A stretch of DNA of 64,000 bases from Lachnospiraceae bacterium. GTDB lineage: Bacteria > Bacillota > Clostridia > Lachnospirales > Lachnospiraceae. How positions within the stretch are numbered: position 1 is the stretch's first letter; every line of letters begins with the position of its first letter. This document shows, piece by piece, positions 24,837-33,490 of the stretch. Position numbers and translations under genes: made by a program. Under the pieces are notes generated by a model, which saw only the letters and a program-made list of their open reading frames with translations, was not told where the DNA came from and ran no database searches. Where the stretch lies: the NCBI GenBank assembly GCA_017432565.1, contig JAFRIW010000046.1, positions 1 to 64,000 on the forward strand, written 5' to 3'.

Positions 24837-25199
24837 TTATACCGTGTAGAGATACCGTTTGTCGCGATCTGTCTCCGGCTGAGCCTGCTCTCTGGCCTGT
24901 CTGGCCGCCCAGAGCTTCTTCCATCTTCTGGAAGAGACTTCAACCATGCGATAGATCTCTTCGTGCGGATTCGGCATGACGCCGTGGCAGACCGGCTTCT
25001 TGATCGCCTTTGCCACTGCATTCTCCACTGCCTCCGTGCAGGCCGCGACTTCTCCCGTCACGACGATCGTCACGAGTCGGCCGCCGAGTCTCCGCTCCCA
25101 GGTGGCGAATTCCACCTCTGCTGTCTTGCACATGATATCCAGCGCATCCACAGCCGCTACGACTCCTTCTACCTCAATAAATCCGTACGCCTTGCCCAT
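24837..25199 (-). CDS. BMC-H shell protein with basic C-terminal extension
   Basis: 120 aa. The BMC domain ([20 protein letters not shown] ... [15 protein letters not shown], to about residue 86) is followed by a 34-residue basic/Trp-rich tail ([19 protein letters not shown]). There are no extra Cys as in PduK. The tail could line the lumen or bind cargo or a partner. Ribosome site GGAAGGTAAAAGC. Confidence 0.88.
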   Translation of the reverse strand: MGKAYGFIEVEGVVAAVDALDIMCKTAEVEFATWERRLGGRLVTIVVTGEVAACTEAVENAVAKAIKKPVCHGVMPNPHEEIYRMVEVSSRRWKKLWAARQAREQAQPETDRDKRYLYTV

Positions 25200-25258
25200 T
25201 GCTTTTACCTTCCGATTTTCAAGTCAGATCTGTCCGATTTCCGCCGCGTCCTTCCCTT

Positions 25259-25537
25259 TTACTGGAATGCGGGCAGAATCATCTCAACATCTGCGTGGGG
25301 TCTCGGGATGACGTGTGTCGCAACCAGCTCACCCAGACGGCTTGCATTGGCTGCGCCCGCCTCAACGGCTGCCTTGACGGCGCCGACATCTCCGCGGACC
25401 ATCACGGTGACCAGTCCGGAACCGATCTTCTCGGTGCCGATCAGGGTGACCTCGGCTGCCTTGGTCATGGCATCCGCCGCCTCGATGGCAGCTGTCAGAC
25501 CTCTCGTTTCAATCATTCCAAGTGCTTCGTATGACAT
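25259..25537 (-). CDS. BMC-H hexameric shell protein (PduA/PduJ-like), copy 2
   Basis: 92 aa, single BMC domain ([21 protein letters not shown] ... [19 protein letters not shown]). Paralogue of the protein at 24458; most changes lie in helix 1 and at the very C-terminus. Ribosome site GAAGGAGAAAAGAC. Confidence 0.94.
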   Translation of the reverse strand: MSYEALGMIETRGLTAAIEAADAMTKAAEVTLIGTEKIGSGLVTVMVRGDVGAVKAAVEAGAANASRLGELVATHVIPRPHADVEMILPAFQ

Positions 25538-25600
25538 GTCTTTTCTCCTTCCTGCTTAAGTTCTGTCGTGCCTGCCTCTGTAATCTGATGTGCCTGTCTT

Positions 25601-25918
25601 CTACCGCGTATCAAATGCGCAGATCTTCAGCATTTTTTCCGTATCCTCCGTCGGACTGGGAATGATGAAGTGCTGTACATAGCCGGCGTAGCGGTCTGCT
25701 TCCGCCATGGCAGCCTCCATGGCCGCCTCCACATCTGCCACCTGTCCGCGGAACTTGACCAGAACCAGAAGCGGCACCGGCAGGCTCTCGGGATTCTTCG
25801 GCTTATTCTTGTCGAACAGTTCCAGCTCGACGTTTCCGGCTTTGCAGCCTGCGTCCGCGCTCATAAAAGCGGTGACCAGTCCGTAGACTTCCAGAAGTCC
25901 GACTGCTGCATTTGTCAT
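25601..25918 (-). CDS. divergent BMC-H shell protein with a Pro-rich insertion
   Basis: 105 aa. BMC fold (AVGLLEVYGLVTAFMSADAGC ... HFIIPSPTEDTEKML) with an inserted loop DKNKPKNPESLPVP between strands 2 and 3. This is much longer than in the two canonical copies and sits near the pore or edge. It probably makes a minor tile. Ribosome site AGGAGGAGCGGCC. Confidence 0.88.
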   Translation of the reverse strand: MTNAAVGLLEVYGLVTAFMSADAGCKAGNVELELFDKNKPKNPESLPVPLLVLVKFRGQVADVEAAMEAAMAEADRYAGYVQHFIIPSPTEDTEKMLKICAFDTR

Positions 25919-25948
25919 CTGGCCGCTCCTCCTTTCCGATTAAAAACT

Positions 25949-27193
25949 TTACTGGTTAACCATCACGGCGATCTTCAGACCCTTCTGCGCCAGATTGGTG
26001 TCCAGTGCCTCGTTGATCTGGTCCAGCGGGAACTTGTGTGTGATCAGTTCCGTGACCGGAAGTCCGATAGCCTTGGCGCGCTTTAAGAACGCGAAGGTGT
26101 TGACATAGTCGCGCAGGGTGTAAACCCAGGAGCCGACCAGCGTGATCTCCTTCGAGCACATGTCAAAATGCGGATTGATGGTCGCATCGCCGCCGTTGAC
26201 AAAGAATCCGAGCTCGCAGAGGCCGCCGCCGTTGCGGATGAATTTGTAGATGTTGCTGTGTGCCTTCGGATTGCCCGTGCACTGGAAGCCAAAGTCCGCA
26301 AGATAGCCTCCGAAAGCGGTTTTAACCCCTTCGGTCAATTGCTCGATGCCGTTCGGATAGTCCGCAAAATTCACGGTGGCATCCGCGCCCAGGCGCTTTG
26401 CGAACTCCAGTCTCTGTACATTTCCGTCCACTGCGACGATCTGGTTGACACCCATCGTGCGCAGAACCGCGATGCACAGAAGACCGATCGGTCCGCAGCC
26501 CTGTACGACGACGCGGCTGGCAAAACGAAGAATGCCCGTGGATTTTGCCCGCTCGACTGCGTGTACCAGGACGGCCGCAGGCTCGATCAGGATTCTGGAA
26601 TCCAGATCCATGTCGCTGACGTTGAAAATGGTGGATCCTTCGCGGATGAACAGATAATCCGAGAACCATCCGTTCAGATGAATATCATCATCCGGAAGCA
26701 GGCCGTAAACGTCTGCCCCGCCCACATTCTGCTTATTGAGGTCATAGACCGTGATCTCCGGATCGTCGTGGAAGATCATGCAGGTGACGACCTTGTCGCC
26801 GACGTGCAGATCCTTGCCCGCGCTGTCCTTCTTCACGTTTTTGCCCATCGCGATAATCGTGCCGGTTCCCTCGTGGCCGAGTGCCACGGGAATCAGGCTG
26901 AAGGGATCGCGCTTATATTCGTGTGCGTCTGTTCCGCAGACGCCGCATCCCTCGACTTTGACGAGGATGTCGCCGTCACCGATGGCCGGAACCGGGTACT
27001 CGCGGATGTCGAAGTGGCCCAGCTGGGTCAGGACCGCCACGTGTGCCTTGGTCGGAAGCGGATAAGATGCGCCGGGCGCCGCTGAATAGGATGCGCCCGC
27101 AGCCGGTGTCTGTCCATAGGATGCGCCCAGATCGCGCCCCTGCATGCTGGCCAGTACCTGCCTTACGATTTCTTCAATATTTGACTGGTCCAT
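25949..27193 (-). CDS. encapsulated zinc-dependent alcohol dehydrogenase (MDR family)
   Basis: 414 aa from the ATG at 27193 (AGAAAGGAAAACACT upstream). The first 18 residues, DQSNIEEIVRQVLASMQG, are an amphipathic encapsulation peptide. A flexible Ala/Gly/Tyr linker with repeated GASY units follows. Then comes a medium-chain dehydrogenase: GCGVCGTDAHEY (catalytic Zn Cys), ALGHEGTGTI (Zn His/Glu) and the Rossmann VVQGCGPIGLLCIAVLRTMG. The four-Cys structural zinc lobe is not obvious. It likely reduces propionaldehyde to propanol and/or lactaldehyde to 1,2-propanediol, regenerating NAD+. Salmonella uses an iron-type enzyme (PduQ) for this step; glycyl-radical propanediol loci use the MDR type. 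Confidence 0.9.
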   Translation of the reverse strand: MDQSNIEEIVRQVLASMQGRDLGASYGQTPAAGASYSAAPGASYPLPTKAHVAVLTQLGHFDIREYPVPAIGDGDILVKVEGCGVCGTDAHEYKRDPFSLIPVALGHEGTGTIIAMGKNVKKDSAGKDLHVGDKVVTCMIFHDDPEITVYDLNKQNVGGADVYGLLPDDDIHLNGWFSDYLFIREGSTIFNVSDMDLDSRILIEPAAVLVHAVERAKSTGILRFASRVVVQGCGPIGLLCIAVLRTMGVNQIVAVDGNVQRLEFAKRLGADATVNFADYPNGIEQLTEGVKTAFGGYLADFGFQCTGNPKAHSNIYKFIRNGGGLCELGFFVNGGDATINPHFDMCSKEITLVGSWVYTLRDYVNTFAFLKRAKAIGLPVTELITHKFPLDQINEALDTNLAQKGLKIAVMVNQ

Positions 27194-27240
27194 AGTGTTT
27201 TCCTTTCTGCTGTAAAGGTAATTGGTTGCGCTGCGCAGCC

Positions 27241-28632
27241 TCAGCGTATGCACAGGTAGTCCTGCATGACGCATCTGCGTTTCTTGGTAAAGGTCTTCGC
27301 GCTGGTCAGGCCCTCGCCGGTGCGGCTGGCGATGGTGAAGGTGCAGATGCTCTCTCCGCCGAAGCCCAGTGCCGCGTAGCTCGGTCCGTTTTTGACCAGG
27401 ATCGCAGTATCCATTGCCCTCGCGTAGCGCGTGATGTGCTCGACGTTCAGGGAATGGATGTGCGCGCTGTGGCGGTTGCCGTGCTCCAGCCAGACGGCTG
27501 TCTCGACTGCTTCGTCAAAATCCTTCACGCGGACGACGCCGAGGATCGGCATCATCAGCTCCGTTGCGATCAGCGGGTGTTCCTTCGGTCCCTCGAAGAC
27601 GATGCAGCGGATGCTGTCCGGAACTTCCACACCGACCATGGAAAGCAGCACTTTGGCGCTGCGGCCGACGCACTTGCGGTTCAGGCGTCCCTTCTCGTCC
27701 ATGACGGTCCTGATCAGACGGTCCTGGACCTCTTTGGAAGCCAGGTAACAGTTCTGCTCGTTGATCATATCGTCCATGAGCTCGTCGCAGACACTGTCCA
27801 CACAGACAATCTCCTTCTCAGCGATGCACGGCAGGTTGTTGTCAAAGGTGCATCCGTTGACGATATCCTGGGCAGCCTTGCGGACATTGGCGGTCTCATC
27901 CACCAGTGCCGGAGGGTTGCCGGCGCCCGCGCCGATTGCCCTCTTTCCGGAGGAGAGAACGGCAGTGACGACACCTGGCCCGCCGGTGGCGACCAGCAGC
28001 TGGATATCCGGCGATTTCATCATGATATTGCTGGACTCCAGGGTCGGATTTTCGACCGTGCAGGCGATGTTGTCAGGGCCGCCCGCCTCGATGCTGCAGC
28101 GGTTTACCATGTCAATCGCGAAGATACTGGTCTTGATTGCTGCGGGATGCGGGTTGAAGACGACCGTATTGCCGCCTGCCAGCATGCCCATTGTATTGCA
28201 GAGAACCGTCTCGCTGGGATTGGTGGTCGGCGTGATGGCGCCGATGACACCGAACGGTCCCATTTCCACCAGGGTCAGGCCCCGGTCGCCGGAGACGGCT
28301 TCGGTTGTGATATCCTCGGTTCCGGGCACTTTGTCAGCCACCAGATGATGCTTTAAAATCTTGTCCCCGACGTTGCCCATGCCGGTCTCATCCACGCCCA
28401 TCCGCGCGATCAGCTCGGCATTTTCGTGGGTCCTCTGCCTGATTTTGCTGATGATCTGCTCGCGCTGATCCAGCGTCAGGTTCCGGACAATCTTCTGGGA
28501 TTCCTTCGCCGCCGCGATGGCCTCCTCCATGGTGGGGAAAACTCCGTGCATACCGGCAGCGGGCTCCTGGATCTGCATTTTGGCCAGGACTTCCTTGACG
28601 ACATCCTGGATCATGCTTTCACTTACTGCCAT
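27241..28632 (-). CDS. CoA-acylating aldehyde dehydrogenase with encapsulation peptide (PduP/EutE family)
   Basis: 463 aa. The N-terminal helix MIQDVVKEVLAKMQ is an encapsulation peptide followed by a short linker. The catalytic domain has ITPTTNPSETVLCN and the active Cys in FDNNLPCIAEKE (about residue 269). It turns propionaldehyde, CoA and NAD+ into propionyl-CoA and NADH inside the shell, feeding PduL, while the ADH next door re-oxidises NADH. Ribosome site AGAAGGGAG. Confidence 0.94.
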   Translation of the reverse strand: MAVSESMIQDVVKEVLAKMQIQEPAAGMHGVFPTMEEAIAAAKESQKIVRNLTLDQREQIISKIRQRTHENAELIARMGVDETGMGNVGDKILKHHLVADKVPGTEDITTEAVSGDRGLTLVEMGPFGVIGAITPTTNPSETVLCNTMGMLAGGNTVVFNPHPAAIKTSIFAIDMVNRCSIEAGGPDNIACTVENPTLESSNIMMKSPDIQLLVATGGPGVVTAVLSSGKRAIGAGAGNPPALVDETANVRKAAQDIVNGCTFDNNLPCIAEKEIVCVDSVCDELMDDMINEQNCYLASKEVQDRLIRTVMDEKGRLNRKCVGRSAKVLLSMVGVEVPDSIRCIVFEGPKEHPLIATELMMPILGVVRVKDFDEAVETAVWLEHGNRHSAHIHSLNVEHITRYARAMDTAILVKNGPSYAALGFGGESICTFTIASRTGEGLTSAKTFTKKRRCVMQDYLCIR

Positions 28633-28646
28633 GGTTTTCTCCCTTC

Positions 28647-29501
28647 TTAGCGGTTCAGCTGCTCAAGTACTCTTCTGGTGATCTCTGCGATGACTTCCGG
28701 AGACTGTGCCCGGTCATTGACGGTCATATCCGTGGAGCCGTGCCATCTCTGGGGATCCGGCAGACCCGGAACGTTCTGCTGGCTGTGGCAGCCGCAGTTG
28801 TGGCAGTTGACTTCCTGATCCTTGCACAGGCACAGATCTGCGGGATGTTTGCCCGGCAGACCCATCTTGCGGCGGATCTCATAAAGCTTCTGGACGGTGG
28901 CTGCGTCGAATTCCTTCGGGCCGCCGAGCTGTCTGGACTGATACAGCAGCTGTGCGTAGAATTCGACGGATTCCATCTTCAGGTAAGCGGAGAGCAGATC
29001 TCCCGCCCAGGTCAGTGCACCGTGGCTCTCCAGAAGAACTGCATCGTAATAAGGCAGGTACTTCTCGAGGCGGTCCGGGATCTCATTGGTGGACGGTGTG
29101 CCGTACTCTGCGATCGGAACGCAGCCGAGCGCGATGACTGCCTCCGGCATAATCGGCTGTGTCAGCGGAATGCCGGCGATGGCAAAGCTGGTCGCATACA
29201 CGGGGTGTGCATGTACGACGGATCCGACGTCCGGTCTCTTCTGATACACTCTCATATGCATCTTGATCTCGGAGGAAGGACGGAAACCGGCATTTGCCTG
29301 GATCACGTTTCCGTTCTCGTCCACCTTGCAGATGTAGTCCGGGGTCATGAAGCCCTTGGACACACCGGTCGGCGTGCAGAGAAACTCATGATCGTTCAGC
29401 TTGACGGAGATGTTGCCGTCATTGGCTGCAACCATGTTGCGGTTGTAGATTCTCTTGCCGATGTCACAAATCTGTTTCTTGATTTCATACTCGTTTACCA
29501 T
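28647..29501 (-). CDS. class II aldolase (fuculose-1-P / rhamnulose-1-P aldolase type) with C-terminal encapsulation peptide
   Basis: 284 aa from ATG at 29501 (AAGGAGGAGCAGAA). The class II fold is shown by ANDGNISVKL and VVHAHPVYATSFAIAG (zinc His pair), with another zinc His in LESHGALTW. It splits L-fuculose-1-P or L-rhamnulose-1-P into DHAP and L-lactaldehyde. The last 18 residues, SPEVIAEITRRVLEQLNR, are an encapsulation helix, so aldehyde is made inside the compartment. A Cys/His-rich insert (CLCKDQEVNCHNCGCHSQQ, about residues 221-239) precedes it and could bind a metal. This is typical of GRM5 aldolases as far as I know. Confidence 0.9.
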   Translation of the reverse strand: MVNEYEIKKQICDIGKRIYNRNMVAANDGNISVKLNDHEFLCTPTGVSKGFMTPDYICKVDENGNVIQANAGFRPSSEIKMHMRVYQKRPDVGSVVHAHPVYATSFAIAGIPLTQPIMPEAVIALGCVPIAEYGTPSTNEIPDRLEKYLPYYDAVLLESHGALTWAGDLLSAYLKMESVEFYAQLLYQSRQLGGPKEFDAATVQKLYEIRRKMGLPGKHPADLCLCKDQEVNCHNCGCHSQQNVPGLPDPQRWHGSTDMTVNDRAQSPEVIAEITRRVLEQLNR

Positions 29502-29586
29502 TTCTGCTCCTCCTTGCAGTGTGATCAATGATGTTTGTGCCTCTATTTTGAATTTGTATGATTCACATATTTATGTGCTTCTGTTC

Positions 29587-30402
29587 TCAGCCGCCCAGCA
29601 CGCATTCCAGATGTGAATGCTCTTCGGCGGTCTTTTTCAGCAGTTCCATCGTCGCTAAGTCCGGCACCGGGATGTCTCCCATCTCGTAATTCCGTCCGAG
29701 CCCCTCGTATTTGTCGCTTCCGAGCCGGTGATACGGAAGCAGGTGGATGCGCTTTACGCCGGGCAGCGAGTCCGCGAATTCAGCGATCTGTGCGATCTCC
29801 TCCGGCGTCGCGTTGAAAGTCGGAATCGTCGGGACGCGGATCGAAAGTTCCGTCTGCCCTGACTGGGCAATGCGCCGCGCGTTCTCCAGGATCCGTTCGT
29901 TGGAGATTCCGGTGAACTGCCGGTGTTTCCCGCTGTTCATGTGCTTGATGTCCATCAGGTACTGATCCAGATACGGCAGCAGCGGCTCGATGACTTCCCA
30001 TTTTGCACAGGCCGTGCTCTCCACCGCGGTCGTGATGCCCCGCTCCTTCGCTGCCCGCAGCAGTGCCAGGGCAAAATCCGGCTGAAACAGGATTTCTCCG
30101 CCCGAGAGGGTCATGCCGCCGCCGGAGCGCCGGTAGTAGTCCCGGTCCTTCTCGACGATCTCCATTACCTCAGCCACTGTCACATCCCGGCCGATGACCT
30201 TTTCCTTTCCCTGGACGATCATCGTCTCGATGTCGTGACGCTGTGACTCCGGGTTGCAGCACCATCTGCAGTGCAGAAAGCAGCCCTTGAGGAAGACAAT
30301 GGTGCGGATCCCGTATCCGTCATGAATCGAGTAGCGCTGTATATCGAATATTCTTCCTTTTGTTGTCAGATACCCGTTGTCCAATTTCTTCTCCTGCGTC
30401 AC
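29587..30402 (-). CDS. glycyl radical enzyme activating enzyme (radical SAM)
   Basis: 271 aa. FLKGCFLHCRWCCNPES carries the radical-SAM CxxxCxxC triad (Cys 41, 45, 48), followed by GGGMTLSGGE, the SAM-binding motif. It installs the glycyl radical on the dehydratase encoded immediately upstream. There is no extra eight-Cys ferredoxin insert after the triad, so this is the short class. The frame as given starts at GTG directly after the dehydratase stop. A TTG eight codons in (GGAGAAGAAATTG) has the better-placed ribosome site and could be the true start. Confidence 0.9.
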   Translation of the reverse strand: MTQEKKLDNGYLTTKGRIFDIQRYSIHDGYGIRTIVFLKGCFLHCRWCCNPESQRHDIETMIVQGKEKVIGRDVTVAEVMEIVEKDRDYYRRSGGGMTLSGGEILFQPDFALALLRAAKERGITTAVESTACAKWEVIEPLLPYLDQYLMDIKHMNSGKHRQFTGISNERILENARRIAQSGQTELSIRVPTIPTFNATPEEIAQIAEFADSLPGVKRIHLLPYHRLGSDKYEGLGRNYEMGDIPVPDLATMELLKKTAEEHSHLECVLGG

Positions 30403-32931
30403 TCACATTGCACTGGTCTGCTCGGTGCGCGAGATGATGTCATCCTGCAGAGAGCGCGACAGTGTCGTGAACAGAGCGCTGTAGCCCGCCACGCGGACGA
30501 CCAGGTGCTGATAATTCTCGGGGTGCTTCTGTGCGTCCAGCAGCGTCTCTCTGGAGACGACGTTGAACTGCATGTGCATGCCCTTCTGGTCAAAATAAGA
30601 CCGGATCAGGGCGACGAAGTCGTCCAGGCCTTTGGTCCCGGAAAGGGCCGAGGGGTGGAACTTCTGGTTGAACAGCGTGCCGTTCGAGCAGATGCCGTGA
30701 TCCAGCTTCGCCACGGAATTGCAGGCGGCGGTCGGGCCGTTCACGTCCGTGCCGACATAAGGTGAGACGCCGTCCGCCACCGGCGTGTGCGCCAGGCGCC
30801 CGTCCGGTGTCGCGCCGGTCTGCGCGCCGAGCGGGACATTGGCAGAGACCGGATACATGCCGGCCTGATACTGTCCGCCGCGCGGGTTGTGATAGGTCTC
30901 AATCGGTCTGGAATACAGGTAAGCCGCTTCCCGTGCGAACTCGTCCACTTCGTCGATGTCATTTCCGAATTTCGGCAGTTCCAGAATCATCCGCCGGATC
31001 TCTTTATATCTCTCGCGAACCTCGTCGGGCAGCTGAATCTGCGCCACCTTCCGAATGACGTCGGGCAGCTGGCTGTCCGGGATCTCGTGTCCCTGCCGTC
31101 TCATCTCCCGGATCGTCTCGATGGCGATGTCCGTAATGCTGCGCTCATCCAGTGGCTCGCCGAAATTCATCTTCATGGCATTCTTCAGCTCGCGCATCGT
31201 GACGCGGTGCTCGTCGAACACCAGCTTCTTCACGGCATACAGCGCGTTGCCGACATTGGCGATGCCGAAGCCCTGCGGGCCCGTGAAATTGTAGACGGCG
31301 CCGCCCTCTTCCAGGACTTTGCCGCTGCGCATGCAGTTCTCAACCATGCCGGAAGCAAAAGGATTCTGGTTCAGAACCCGGTGTGCCACATCGATGGCAT
31401 TGTCCGAATTGACCAGGAGCGAGATCATGTAATTCATCTGTTCCTGATATGCACGGAAGAATTCCTCGTAGGTCTGCATCTCTTCCACTTCGCCGGTCCG
31501 GACGGAGATCTGCTCGCCCAGGTCGCAGCCGTTGGAGAAGACCAGTTCCAGCGGACGGCACATATTGAAGAACGCCGCGTCGTGCCAGCCGAAGGTCTTG
31601 CCCGGAACTGAGGGCTCAACGCAGCCGATGATGCAGTAGTTGCGGGCATCCTCAAGCGGAACGCCGCGGTTCATCATGGCCGGGATGATTACTTCGTCGT
31701 TGTACCAGGCCGGCAGACCGATGCCGGTGCGTGTCAGATCGGCGGCGCGGATCAGCAGATCATGCGGGGATCCGTTCCACACGCGGATGGACAGGGAAGG
31801 CATCGGAAGAAATACGTGCTTGGAGGCCGTAATGCAGATAAAGGAGAGGTCGTTCGTCACATCCCTTCCTTCCTCATTCTGGCCGCCCACGATCAGGTTC
31901 TGGAACAGAGAGTAGCCCGCAAAGCCTTTCGCGGACTGTGCGTCTCTGCACTTGTTCAGATCGTTGAGCTTGACCCAGATGCAGTCCACCAGCTCCTGCG
32001 CGAAATCGCGCGTGAGTTTTCCTGCGTCCAGATCCTTCTTATAGAACGGGAACATATACTGATCGAACCGTCCCGGTGAGATTGAGTGGCCGCTGGATTC
32101 GATCTGGATCAGCTGCTGGATAAACCAGAACACCTGGCAGGCTTCCCAGAAGGTCTTCGCGCCTTCCGCGGGAGCCGTCCTGCAGTTTGCGGCGATCGTC
32201 AACAGCTCTTCTCTGCGCTGTCCGCTCTCCTTCGCCGCCTCCTGCTGTGCGAGATCCGCATAGCGCGCGGCATAGTCGATCGCCGCCTGATAATCCAGGA
32301 TCATCGCCTTCAGCATGGCTGTCTTCGTCACATAATCCGCATCGCCGGGCCTGCAGCCGGCAAGCTCTGCGGCAGCCTCGCGCATCATGCCGCCGAAGCC
32401 GATCGTGATCACCTTGCCGTAGTCGACAGTGTAATGGCCGACGCCGTTATAGAAATAGTTGCCTGTCGTAAAAATGTTGTGTTCGATCGCCTTCTTCGTC
32501 TCGGGAGCCATATAGCTTTCCGCCAGCTCACTGGAAGTTCTCCCCTTCCAGTACTTGTTGGCCTCGCGGAGCTCCGCGGCAGTCTGTTTAGAGATATAGA
32601 AAGGATCCGCCTCCCGGTGCTCGACGGTGTCAAATTCCGCCTCGAGCCACTCATAGGAGAACTCCGGATAAGTCTGACATCCTCTCGGCGCCAGCGTAGT
32701 GCTGCCCACGATCAGCTCCTCCGGACGGATGATGATCGGGATATGTTTCAAAATATGGGAAAACGCGAGCGCGCGCCGCAGTACCTGCGGCTGGCCCTCG
32801 CTGGCTTTATAGGATTCCGTGATCAGCTTCGCCCTGGCAGATTCGATCTCCGGCATCTTCGCGTAAAGATGATGCACAAGACGGGGAATCCGCTCTGATC
32901 TGGGCAGCTCCGGTACGTAATACTCAGCCAT
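30403..32931 (-). CDS. glycyl radical 1,2-propanediol dehydratase
   Basis: 842 aa from ATG at 32931 (GGAGGCTGAT upstream; an ATG 12 bases earlier has no site). B12-independent diol dehydratase making propionaldehyde from 1,2-propanediol. The thiyl Cys is in IIGCVEP (Cys 437); Glu two residues on is the proposed base in glycerol/propanediol dehydratases. The radical site is RVAGYSA (Gly 816). The N-terminus begins directly with the catalytic fold (PRSERIPRLVHHLYAKMP), with no encapsulation helix. It is the first gene of the metabolosome operon, behind the promoter at 33020-33048. Glycerol as substrate cannot be excluded, but the aldolase and PduL point to propanediol. Confidence 0.93.
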   Translation of the reverse strand: MAEYYVPELPRSERIPRLVHHLYAKMPEIESARAKLITESYKASEGQPQVLRRALAFSHILKHIPIIIRPEELIVGSTTLAPRGCQTYPEFSYEWLEAEFDTVEHREADPFYISKQTAAELREANKYWKGRTSSELAESYMAPETKKAIEHNIFTTGNYFYNGVGHYTVDYGKVITIGFGGMMREAAAELAGCRPGDADYVTKTAMLKAMILDYQAAIDYAARYADLAQQEAAKESGQRREELLTIAANCRTAPAEGAKTFWEACQVFWFIQQLIQIESSGHSISPGRFDQYMFPFYKKDLDAGKLTRDFAQELVDCIWVKLNDLNKCRDAQSAKGFAGYSLFQNLIVGGQNEEGRDVTNDLSFICITASKHVFLPMPSLSIRVWNGSPHDLLIRAADLTRTGIGLPAWYNDEVIIPAMMNRGVPLEDARNYCIIGCVEPSVPGKTFGWHDAAFFNMCRPLELVFSNGCDLGEQISVRTGEVEEMQTYEEFFRAYQEQMNYMISLLVNSDNAIDVAHRVLNQNPFASGMVENCMRSGKVLEEGGAVYNFTGPQGFGIANVGNALYAVKKLVFDEHRVTMRELKNAMKMNFGEPLDERSITDIAIETIREMRRQGHEIPDSQLPDVIRKVAQIQLPDEVRERYKEIRRMILELPKFGNDIDEVDEFAREAAYLYSRPIETYHNPRGGQYQAGMYPVSANVPLGAQTGATPDGRLAHTPVADGVSPYVGTDVNGPTAACNSVAKLDHGICSNGTLFNQKFHPSALSGTKGLDDFVALIRSYFDQKGMHMQFNVVSRETLLDAQKHPENYQHLVVRVAGYSALFTTLSRSLQDDIISRTEQTSAM

Positions 32932-32980
32932 ATCAGCCTCCATGTTTTCTTTCTGAATCCGTCATAATCCAACACATAAA

Positions 32981-32995
32981 TCTGCAATATGCAGA
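32981..32995. promoter_or_regulatory. dyad in the metabolosome leader
   Basis: TCTGCA-ATA-TGCAGA, a perfect 6+3+6 dyad just downstream of the predicted transcription start and about 50 bases before the dehydratase ATG. It could be an operator (DeoR protein of the same locus) or a leader hairpin. Confidence 0.5.
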
Positions 32996-33019
32996 GTGAT
33001 AGTTGTGGTATTTAGCCTC

Positions 33020-33048
33020 ATTATAGAAAGAAACAACATAATCGTCAA
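33020..33048 (-). promoter_or_regulatory. near-consensus promoter of the metabolosome operon
   Basis: - strand TTGACG, 17 bases, TATAAT. The predicted start is near 33013, giving a leader of about 80 bases to the dehydratase ATG. Such a strong promoter implies control by repression. Confidence 0.85.
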
Positions 33049-33411
33049 TACCCATTTAGGATTATTCTGCCTGTTTGTGGATTTTTATGCTTGCTTTTGT
33101 GTGGTTTTGTGACTGATTTGCGCGTTGGCATGTGGGATTCCAGTGGGACTTCAGCATGATTTAAGCATCATTACAGGTATATTCAGCCCCAATTCGCGCA
33201 CATCATTGCCTCAAATCAATCACAATCCCACATATTTGTTGCCATACGGATGCTTCATAAGGAAGCTTTTTATAAGGATGTGGGCTATAAGCTTGCTTTT
33301 ACAAAAAAAGTAGTGAATAAGCTCGCATATCTCAGATGTCAATGCCGCCTCCACAGGCATGTTTGCCGCAAAAAACGGGGTCAGGCGGAGAAAAGCGATG
33401 AAAAATCCAAA

Positions 33412-33490
33412 TGACAATGCAATGTCGACTGCGCTGCCTGATCAGCGAGCGGTGAAAAGAAAAGAATGATACATTTGACAATACAATGTC
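33412..33490. repeat. two 15-bp direct repeats 64 bases apart
   Basis: TGACAATGCAATGTC at 33412-33426 and TGACAATACAATGTC at 33476-33490, one mismatch. Each has dyad ends GACA-N6-TGTC. Similarity continues weakly downstream of both copies (GC-rich stem-like block followed by TGAAAA). Confidence 0.6.

Noticed and set aside
24737..25021. Upstream extension of the BMC-H frame to give 187 aa
   Set aside because: The added 95 residues are antisense-like, overlap the next shell gene and lack a start signal; the inner ATG has a perfect site.
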